Shown: in pieces, positions 6,661 through 11,501 of the stretch | Numbering within the stretch: position 1 is the stretch's first letter | Layout: every line of letters begins with the position of its first letter | Assembly (NCBI GenBank): GCA_041601535.1 | Contig: JBFIHZ010000104.1 | Location: forward strand, 1-11,501 | From: JBFIHZ01 sp041601535 | GTDB taxonomy: Bacteria; Pseudomonadota; Gammaproteobacteria; Xanthomonadales; SZUA-36 | Direction: 5' to 3' | Length of the DNA stretch: 11,501 nt | The notes under the pieces: model-generated | Seen by the model: only the letters and a program-made list of their open reading frames with translations | Database searches by the model: none | What the model was told of the DNA's origin: nothing | Program-made: the position numbers and the translations under genes

Positions 6661-7341
6661 ATGAAGGCCTGGGTCATTGCCATTCGTGGCTTGCCGTTTT
6701 CCGAACAACTGGCGGCGCGTTGCATCCACTCGGCTGCAGAGTTCGGCCAGGAGGTACGTTGCTTTCCGGCGGTTAACCGATATGCCGCTCCAGCGGCATT
6801 GACCCTGGCGGGTCTGAAACTCAACCGCCGCATCTATGCTTCAGTTTCCGATGCGCCTGTTGGTGACCGGGATTCGATTCCCCGTGGCCACTGGTGGTTA
6901 ACCACGCCTGAACTGGGCTGTTTCATGTCGCATTTCAACTTGTGGAAACGCTGCGTGGCGCTGGATGAGCCCATACTTATCATGGAACACGATGCCGTCG
7001 TGCTGGCACCTTTCCCGGCGTTGCCCGACGGTGCCGTGGCGCTGGAGTTGTGCCGGATGGACCCGGCAATTGCCAATACCGTGGCATACATCATAGCGCC
7101 CGCAGCTGCCAGGCTGAGTCTGGCCGAGGCGTACAGGCACGGAGTGCAGCCCGTCGATGAGCTGTTGTGGCGCACGGCACTGAAGCAACAACCCATAACT
7201 ACCGTGGCGTCAGCCGTGGTGGGTCACGAAAGTGGCGGGGTTTCCACGATCCAGTTCAGCCGCAAAGACGCAACCCACCGCTTAATTGCGGATAGAAACC
7301 CATGGAATACTTATCAGAAACCTTCACGGTTTATTGAGTAA
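6661..7341 (+). CDS. Glycosyltransferase family 25-like protein
   Basis: A 226-residue cytosolic protein with the outline of GT25 (LPS-type galactosyl/glucosyl transferases). It starts with KAWVIAIRG, the usual first strand, and has TPELGCFMSHFNLWKRC (82-98), the strand ILIMEHDAVV (105-114), AYIIAPAAARL (142-152) and GVQPVDELLW (161-170), all in the family order. The usual acidic E-D-D motif after the LIxE strand reads E109-H110-D111, so the nucleotide-sugar/metal site may be altered. GT25 enzymes transfer a hexose to lipooligosaccharide or another surface glycan, but acceptor and donor cannot be read here. No other LPS genes are nearby. ATG 6661 is the first Met and begins the expected strand, but has no good ribosome binding site. 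It lies 90 bases after the M20 gene, so co-transcription is possible. Confidence 0.78.
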   Translation: MKAWVIAIRGLPFSEQLAARCIHSAAEFGQEVRCFPAVNRYAAPAALTLAGLKLNRRIYASVSDAPVGDRDSIPRGHWWLTTPELGCFMSHFNLWKRCVALDEPILIMEHDAVVLAPFPALPDGAVALELCRMDPAIANTVAYIIAPAAARLSLAEAYRHGVQPVDELLWRTALKQQPITTVASAVVGHESGGVSTIQFSRKDATHRLIADRNPWNTYQKPSRFIE

Positions 7342-7661
7342 CGGCACAAAACACACCGCTTTACGGCACAAGATAGACTGCCGCTGTTCCACTGAGAGTC
7401 CGGGATTACCCCTGTTGGGTGACTGCGGGGTGTGAATGTGCAGCCCATTCGGTGCTGGTTGACTGGCGTGAGCGCTTCTGCGGGTTGTCGCATTTTTCTG
7501 GCCTTGGCGTCTGCGGAGGCGTATGGTTGATGCAGGGGACAGGGATTAAAGGGACTTGAAAGTCCGGAGTCAATGCGCCACGGCACTGTTGTGGCTGCTT
7601 GATTCTGCTACCCGGGCGGTACATTCAGCGGATGCATGTGAAGCCCGTGAGCGGGGCTTTC
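7342..7661 (+). other. 320-base non-coding stretch with several hairpins
   Basis: No convincing gene lies here on either strand. What is visible: the direct repeat ACGGCACAA twice within the first 35 bases; a 4-bp stem TGCG/CGCA (7479-7492) followed by five Ts, a weak terminator for the gene to the left; GGACT-TGAA-AGTCC near 7552-7565; and AAGCCC/GGGCTT (7641-7659) directly before ATG 7662. It may hold an untranslated leader or a small RNA, but nothing proves that. Confidence 0.45.
7641..7659 (+). promoter_or_regulatory. Hairpin directly before the start of the PWGW-protein gene
   Basis: AAGCCC (7641-7646) pairs perfectly with GGGCTT (7654-7659), leaving a 7-base loop, and is followed by T, C and ATG at 7662. 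In shape it resembles a short intrinsic terminator, but with only three Ts. If ATG 7662 is used, the stem would hide its ribosome binding site; if ATG 7632 is used, the hairpin lies within the gene. Confidence 0.35.
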
Positions 7662-8309
7662 ATGGTTGAACACAATCCATACCTGCTGATTTTCGAGTTT
7701 GCCTTCCTGGCCTCAATGCTGTGGGTCTGGTGGCGCAATGTACGCCTGAGTTCTGATACCACGGCGGGATTGGCCAGCCATGGCGAAAATTTTCAGCACG
7801 CGCAAGCCAAGCAGAATAAACGCCAGCACCTGCGGGCTTCGCGTACGTCCGACCCCACCATTGCCCGCCAGGTCAAGCAAGTTCCCATTCCCTGGGGCTG
7901 GCCTCATCACCGGGGCAGCAACCGCCGCCGCGCCAATCGCCCCAGTGCTTCGGAATCCATGCATTATCTGCTCGACTGCCTGATACGCGAGAAGCAGCTG
8001 GCCGACAGGACGCATCTCGACCCGCGGTCGAGCAACAGTGTGCGCGCCTTGCTGGAAGATCGTTATGGTCCGGTCAACCGGGATCGTATGACGGAAATGC
8101 CTTACCACGTGGTCAAAGCGCCTCTGCTTCGTGATCCCAACGCGCCTCACGACCAGATGGATAATTTTGGTTTTCAGGGGCTGACAGAGGCCAATGGTAA
8201 ACTGGTACGTATTCGTGGCGCGAAGGATTCCATTTACCGCCAACAGGCGGCGCGCGATCGCCTGATGCAGATGGACATAAAGGAAATCAAACGGCCCTGG
8301 GGCTGGTAG
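7662..8309 (+). CDS. Unknown membrane-anchored protein with two PWGW motifs
   Basis: A 215-residue protein I cannot assign to a family. It has one membrane helix near the N-terminus (residues about 8-24, LLIFEFAFLASMLWVWW), then a basic, probably cytosolic region. PWGW occurs at residues 77-80 (KQVPIPWGWPHH) and again as the last four residues (IKRPWGW). Between them are an Arg-rich linker (RGSNRRRANR), a helix with a single Cys (MHYLLDCLIREKQLA) and a His/Pro-rich stretch (MPYHVVKAPLLRDPNAPHD). Start choices are TTG 7599, ATG 7632 and ATG 7662; the last sits just before the membrane helix and is preferred, though its ribosome binding site is poor. The next gene, a YiiX-like protein, follows in the same direction. 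A repeated motif used as a C-terminal tag suggests a protein-binding signal, which is inference. Confidence 0.72.
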   Translation: MVEHNPYLLIFEFAFLASMLWVWWRNVRLSSDTTAGLASHGENFQHAQAKQNKRQHLRASRTSDPTIARQVKQVPIPWGWPHHRGSNRRRANRPSASESMHYLLDCLIREKQLADRTHLDPRSSNSVRALLEDRYGPVNRDRMTEMPYHVVKAPLLRDPNAPHDQMDNFGFQGLTEANGKLVRIRGAKDSIYRQQAARDRLMQMDIKEIKRPWGW

Positions 8310-8319
8310 ATACCGTCCT

Positions 8320-8333
8320 CGTACGCCCGTACG
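8320..8333 (+). repeat. Short inverted repeat CGTAC-GCCC-GTACG
   Basis: CGTAC (8320-8324) and GTACG (8329-8333) pair around GCCC, eleven bases after the PWGW-gene stop and just before a TTGACA. The stem has five pairs and no T tract. It could be a weak transcript end or an operator for the promoter-like sequence that follows. Confidence 0.35.
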
Positions 8334-8344
8334 CAAACGAAATT

Positions 8345-8374
8345 TTGACAAATTACTGGTACGTTACCTGTTAC
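8345..8374 (+). promoter_or_regulatory. Possible sigma-70 promoter before the YiiX-like gene
   Basis: A perfect -35 hexamer TTGACA (8345-8350) is followed after 18 bases by TGTTAC (8369-8374), a poor -10 with three matches to consensus. Transcription would begin near 8381. If it is real, the TTG at 8345 that opens the reading frame is upstream of the transcript and cannot be the start codon. Confidence 0.35.
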
Positions 8375-8378
8375 CATC

Positions 8379-8483
8379 GTGGCTCTCCCGCGACGGTTCA
8401 CCTCACTGTGCATACTCTTCAGCGTCTGCTGTGCCAACCCATGGCGCGAAATATTGCATCCTCAGGTGCCTGTCTTGCCTGGG
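8379..8483 (+). other. Signal-peptide-like reading frame overlapping the YiiX-like gene start
   Basis: From GTG 8379, in a frame different from the main gene, the translation begins MALPRRFTSLCILFSVCCA followed by NPWREILHPQVPV: two arginines, a hydrophobic core and a small-residue cleavage zone. G or C fills 23 of 35 third codon positions here, against 18 of 35 for the same stretch in the main frame. A single lost base near 8460-8500 would join it to the main frame. This is a hypothesis; no ribosome binding site is seen. Confidence 0.4.
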
Positions 8484-9928
8484 TTCGCGCGATTTCCCAA
8501 GCCTATAATGAACTGGACCGTTCGCAGTACGAAGCACTGCAACTGGTCGATCTCAAACTCAAGGTCAGTTTTTGGCGGGCGCGCGTGCTGGATGAAGTAT
8601 TTAACCGGCAGCCCCACTGGCACGCCGGGCTGTCTGCTGATGAACTGGAGACAGAGCAGGATGTAACCTTGCAGATTCTGCTGTGCCTGGATCTGAAGTT
8701 TACGCCCGCACAGCTGGAGCGTGCAGCGCAACTGCTGCCGCTACCATTGAGTGCACAATTGCGTGCGGCCCAGGGCATCCCCACTGCCGGTTTTCCCGAA
8801 CACGATGACATTGCAGGTCCGGGTGTGGAGTTGAATATCGTCGCTAACCGGGGTTCTGGCACACCGTATGAAAAATGGCGCGAGGATGAACGGCTCAGCC
8901 GCTACCGCTATGAGAAAGACGGCGTTCGGTATCGCGGGATTCTGTTTCGTCCCGGGGATATTTTGCTGGCCAATGTGAACCTGGATGGCAATGGGGTTTA
9001 CACCTCGTTGAGCGAGCCACGCAGTTGTTCTTCGCACTCAGCTTATTTCGCCATGCTGGAGCATGCCGGAAGAAAGCTGCCAGTGGTCATTGAGACCTAT
9101 GAGAAAGGGGTTCGTCCCGTGCCACTCAGCGTGTTCCTGGGCAGCAAGTTCTGCTCCTACGTTGAGGTGTTTCGGCACCGTGAATACGGCGCCGGCCATG
9201 CTGCCGCGGTGAACCAGGCCGCAGCTGAATTTATCGAAAACGTACGCGGCTACAATTTTGACTGCGAAGATCAGGACCGTAATTACATGTCCTGTACATC
9301 GGTAGGCCGGTTTCTGCATCAGGCCGCTGGCTTGTGTCCGTCGCCGCGGGTCAGCAGGCTGGACCACCCCAGGGTAAGACGTAACCTTGGTAAAATCGGT
9401 TTCCGGTACTTTGCCTACTTCGGGCCGGTGGATTTTCTGCTGAGTGATTGTTTGCACTGCGTGGGTACGGTGGACAATAACCAGGTGAATAAATTGGTGG
9501 CCCGGGAATTAATCGACCGGCAGTTCCAGCGGCATTTCGCCAACAGTGACATCGACATTCGCCGTTTTCCGTTCCCTTACCGCTTGAACCTGTGGGGTTT
9601 GCGGCAGATGCGACGCAAAACGTTAATCGGCAGGTTGATCGGTTGGCTGGAAGGGTTTAATGCCGAGACCCTGCCAAAAGGCCCGGATGATTTGCTGGCC
9701 CTGATCGTACTGGCAGAAAAGCAGGTGGGTAAATGCATCAGGCAAGTGCATGCTGCGATCGCTGACGTACTGGCTGGTTATGAACAACTGGACATGAACC
9801 GCTTCAGCGCCGATGCACGCGTTGAGCATGCACTGCAGCAGCATTTCAATCTCCCCTGGTTGCCGCAGCTTTCCAGCGAATCCGCACGGCTGGAAAAACC
9901 GTTGGTGGACAGCCCGAAACGACTGTAA
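8441..9928 (+). CDS. Large YiiX-like permuted NlpC/P60 hydrolase, N-terminus uncertain
   Basis: The core looks like a YiiX/YebB-type circularly permuted papain-like (NlpC/P60) domain. It has FRPGDILLAN at about residues 169-178, His199 in CSSHSAYF, Glu218 in PVVIETYE, the following VRPVPLSVFL, and Cys285 in NYMSCTSVGRF. His, the acidic residue and Cys come in the permuted order expected of the family, whose members are thought to act on peptides or amides, often of lipids or cell wall. About 165 residues precede the core and about 180 follow it, more than in small YiiX proteins (about 200). The frame is open from TTG 8345, but that codon is part of a TTGACA. ATG 8441 is the first ATG in frame and gives 495 residues, with no clear ribosome binding site. 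A signal-peptide-like start lies in another frame at 8379 (see findings), so the N-terminus may be frameshifted. It is convergent with the LysR gene, 22 bases apart. Confidence 0.75.
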   Translation: MARNIASSGACLAWVRAISQAYNELDRSQYEALQLVDLKLKVSFWRARVLDEVFNRQPHWHAGLSADELETEQDVTLQILLCLDLKFTPAQLERAAQLLPLPLSAQLRAAQGIPTAGFPEHDDIAGPGVELNIVANRGSGTPYEKWREDERLSRYRYEKDGVRYRGILFRPGDILLANVNLDGNGVYTSLSEPRSCSSHSAYFAMLEHAGRKLPVVIETYEKGVRPVPLSVFLGSKFCSYVEVFRHREYGAGHAAAVNQAAAEFIENVRGYNFDCEDQDRNYMSCTSVGRFLHQAAGLCPSPRVSRLDHPRVRRNLGKIGFRYFAYFGPVDFLLSDCLHCVGTVDNNQVNKLVARELIDRQFQRHFANSDIDIRRFPFPYRLNLWGLRQMRRKTLIGRLIGWLEGFNAETLPKGPDDLLALIVLAEKQVGKCIRQVHAAIADVLAGYEQLDMNRFSADARVEHALQQHFNLPWLPQLSSESARLEKPLVDSPKRL

Positions 9929-9950
9929 AAACGAGCTGGCCTGGCAGCTG

Positions 9951-10877
9951 TCAATGGCCGCTGGCACCCATTTCCAGCGGGTTTTCAAAGTAACGTTCCC
10001 GACGGCCTTCTATCAGTGGAATATAGGGCTTGATCGCATCCAGCATAAAATCACGGAAGATACGGATACGCGCGGTGGTGCGCAGGTCAATATGCGACAG
10101 CAGCCAGAAGCCCTTGGTGCCTGCCCGGTAGTCGGTGGGCACACGGCACAGGCGTGAGGATGCATCACCCAGGCCGCAAGGCAGCAAAGCGAAGCCCAGC
10201 CCCTGCCGGGCCATGTTGAATGCCACGTTCAGCGAATTTGCCCGGTAGCGGATTTGCATGTGCGGAAAGGCTGCACGCACCCAGCGTGGCGCTACGTGGT
10301 GATCCACGCTCCAATCAATAACGCCCACCTTGCCGGGGTCATCCAGATACTGTTGCAACAGGGCCGGTGTGCTGTAAACCGCGTAGGCAAAGTCAGCGAT
10401 ATGGGTTCCGAGCACATTGGGTGGGGGCTTGTCGGTGGCCCGGAATGCCACATCAGCGTCGTGCACAGAAAGATCCAGCACGGCTTCGGTGGCGATAACG
10501 TCGATGTCAATATCCGGGTAACGGGCTGAGAACCTGTTCAAGCCCGGCATCAGTAAACCCTGGATGCACGTATCAGGTGCTGTAATGCGCAGCTTTCCGC
10601 TCAATTCCTGCCGGTCCACCTGTACCAGCCGGTCGATGCCCAGCACTTCTTCGGCTATGGCTTCAATCGGCCGCAGCACTGATTCACCCACCGGTGTGAT
10701 CTGCCAGCCATTGGCGGACCGGTCAAACAAGGGCACATTCAGCGCTTTCTCCAGCGCGCTGATGCGCCGGGATACCGTGGTCTGGTTTACTTCCAGTTTC
10801 CTGGCGGCGGCGGTGAGACTGCCACAGTTCACCACCTCGAGCAGATAACGCAGATCCTGCCAGTTTATACCCTGCAT
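9951..10877 (-). CDS. LysR family transcriptional regulator
   Basis: A 308-residue LTTR of normal length. The winged helix-turn-helix occupies about residues 5-62, with GSLTAAARKLEVNQTTVSRR as the helix-turn-helix and SALEKALNVPLFDRS after it. The effector-binding domain starts near LSGKLRITAP (about residue 92) and runs to about 290, with the usual PDIDIDVIATEAVLDLSVHDADVAFR and the late GLGFALLPCGLGD. A longer frame starts at TTG 10898, but ATG 10877 has AAGGA (10885-10889) seven bases upstream and is chosen. It is divergent from a small exported protein gene 110 bases away, the classic arrangement in which an LTTR controls the divergent gene and itself. The effector cannot be deduced; the sequence outline resembles the single-target LTTRs of gammaproteobacteria whose ligands are mostly unknown. 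Confidence 0.93.
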   Translation of the reverse strand: MQGINWQDLRYLLEVVNCGSLTAAARKLEVNQTTVSRRISALEKALNVPLFDRSANGWQITPVGESVLRPIEAIAEEVLGIDRLVQVDRQELSGKLRITAPDTCIQGLLMPGLNRFSARYPDIDIDVIATEAVLDLSVHDADVAFRATDKPPPNVLGTHIADFAYAVYSTPALLQQYLDDPGKVGVIDWSVDHHVAPRWVRAAFPHMQIRYRANSLNVAFNMARQGLGFALLPCGLGDASSRLCRVPTDYRAGTKGFWLLSHIDLRTTARIRIFRDFMLDAIKPYIPLIEGRRERYFENPLEMGASGH

Positions 10878-10987
10878 TTTCGCATCCTTAATCTGCAAAA
10901 AACAAAATTTACCTGCGATATTGCAGCCTATATCTTAGCTCGTGAATGCTTTTACCGCACTATTGATTTATCTGCAGGAGAGAAGGA
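10878..10987. promoter_or_regulatory. Divergent control region between the LysR gene and the small exported protein gene
   Basis: This 110-base AT-rich gap contains the dyad GATAT-N8-ATATC (10917-10934) and the overlapping CTGC-N6-GCAG (10913-10926). Either could be the LysR binding site, although neither fits T-N11-A exactly. No clear -35/-10 pair stands out. Confidence 0.5.
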
Positions 10988-11329
10988 ATGAACCGGTTTA
11001 TAAATTTACTGTTTGCCATGGCCTGTGCCGGGGTGATAACCCTTGGGTTCAGTGAGACCGTACAGGCTGCCCAATCAACCAGCCAGGCGTTGGCAACCTG
11101 CCGGGGCGTGGCTGAGCGTGTTTATGGCAATGGCCATGAGAACGCGGAAATACACCTCGATGGGGTACGTAAATCAGGCCGGCAGTTGCGCCTGAGAGTA
11201 CATACGCCCAACGGGGAAATGCTGACGGCTTTCTGCACGGTTAACAGGAGAACTGGCGAGTTGGTCTCACTGGACCCGCCGGGGCGGCAGGAAGTTGCCG
11301 AGCGTACATTAAGTAGCGTGGAACACTGA
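10988..11329 (+). CDS. Small exported two-cysteine protein of unknown function
   Basis: A 113-residue precursor. Residues 1 to about 27 are a signal peptide (MNRFINLLFAMACAGVITLG, then ETVQA), so the mature protein of about 86 residues should be periplasmic. It has two cysteines, C38 (ATCRGVAERVYG) and C83 (TAFCTVNRRTGELVSL), likely to form a disulfide. The order is helix, then strands containing AEIHLDGVRKSGRQLRLRVH, then the second Cys. This small alpha-beta layout is reminiscent of PepSY-like domains, but I cannot assign it. AGGAG followed by AAGGA immediately upstream makes initiation at ATG 10988 convincing. Position suggests control by the divergent LysR protein. A strong hairpin follows the gene. 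Confidence 0.85.
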   Translation: MNRFINLLFAMACAGVITLGFSETVQAAQSTSQALATCRGVAERVYGNGHENAEIHLDGVRKSGRQLRLRVHTPNGEMLTAFCTVNRRTGELVSLDPPGRQEVAERTLSSVEH

Positions 11330-11369
11330 ACCCGGGACACCGTGCATTAATCACCGGAAGATACACGCC

Positions 11370-11400
11370 AGCCCCCGGCCATAAGACCGGCCGTGGGGCT
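11370..11400. terminator. Strong hairpin between convergent genes
   Basis: AGCCCC (11370-11375) pairs with GGGGCT (11395-11400), and CGGCC (11376-11380) with GGCCG (11389-11393). The result is an 11-pair stem with one bulged T (11394) and an 8-base loop. It lies 40 bases after the stop of the small exported protein and 15 bases before the stop of the gene entering from the right, so it probably ends one or both transcripts. The T tract is missing. Confidence 0.55.
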
Positions 11401-11415
11401 GAGGCAGGCAAGCTG

Positions 11416-11501
11416 TCAGCCGCCGAAGACCTTTTTCAGCAGATCCGTGGTGCGTTTGGCGGGGTTCTTGCGAATGGCCGCTTCCTCTTTGGCCAGGTAA
11501 A
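11416..11501 (-). CDS. C-terminus of a DUF4197-like protein (cut by the window edge)
   Basis: Read on the minus strand, the last 86 bases give YLAKEEAAIRKNPAKRTTDL followed by LKKVFGG and TGA (11416-11418). The charged helical ending, with an EEAAIRxNPxxRTTDLLKKVFG pattern, resembles the C-terminus of DUF4197 proteins as I remember them. Those are exported proteins of about 220-250 residues with unknown function. Only 27 residues are visible, so the family call is tentative, while the coding frame itself looks real: the other two frames give no protein-like ending beside the hairpin. Confidence 0.6.
   Translation of the reverse strand, partial: YLAKEEAAIRKNPAKRTTDLLKKVFGG

Noticed and set aside
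7573..7602. Nine-codon open frame ATG 7573 to TGA 7602 with GGAG upstream, a possible leader peptide
   Set aside because: It is too short to support without conservation, and the residues show no run of one amino acid that would suggest attenuation.
7314..7624. Minus-strand open frames in the non-coding stretch (7314-7586 and 7406-7624)
   Set aside because: Both are short and Pro/Arg-rich without a ribosome binding site or recognisable pattern, and one overlaps the end of the GT25-like gene.
7713..8351. 212-residue minus-strand open frame opposite the PWGW-protein gene
   Set aside because: I considered it because the plus-strand protein is unfamiliar. The plus-strand reading has a sensible membrane anchor and repeated motif; the minus reading has no good start or ribosome binding site.

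Overview
The window looks like a chromosomal segment of a gammaproteobacterium of moderately high G+C content. The evidence is a glutathione-pathway-type glyoxalase I, DUF3185 and DUF4845 small membrane proteins, a YnfM-like MFS transporter and a LysR regulator. I cannot name the genus. I see no phage, insertion sequence, CRISPR array, rRNA or tRNA. Twelve genes are well supported, including two cut by the window edges, and two more are weaker in identity or start.

Layout. 1-372 (+) is the end of a gene whose product has twenty Pro-Gln-Arg-Ser-Ala-type pentapeptides in a row. A convergent two-gene operon follows on the minus strand: a single-TM protein of unknown function (1607-2056), then a YnfM-like MFS exporter (432-1610), with a GTGA stop/start overlap. 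Next come a 66-residue DUF3185 membrane protein (2251-2451, +) and a convergent glyoxalase I-like enzyme (2505-2945, -). The centre is a divergent pair. A minus-strand operon carries a DUF4845-like membrane protein and an exported S10 serine carboxypeptidase (3021-4928). An exported AbgB-like M20 amidohydrolase (5113-6570) runs the other way. Together they suggest hydrolysis of peptides or acyl-amino acids outside the cytoplasm.

6661-9928 (+) holds a GT25-like glycosyltransferase with an altered acidic motif, an unfamiliar membrane-anchored protein carrying PWGW twice (once as its last four residues), and a large YiiX-like permuted NlpC/P60 protein. The last has a possible signal peptide in a neighbouring frame, so its N-terminus may be frameshifted or wrongly assembled. 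This trio, with a 320-base non-coding stretch in the middle, is the least explained part of the window.

The right end has a LysR regulator (9951-10877, -) divergent from a small exported two-cysteine protein (10988-11329, +). A strong hairpin follows, then the C-terminus of a DUF4197-like protein (11416 to the edge, -).

Several starts were moved from the longest open frame because the upstream codon was TTG or GTG without a ribosome binding site, or because a clear site pointed to a later ATG. No complete novel system is demonstrated. The best candidates for new biology are the PWGW protein, the YiiX-like protein beside it, and the pentapeptide tail.
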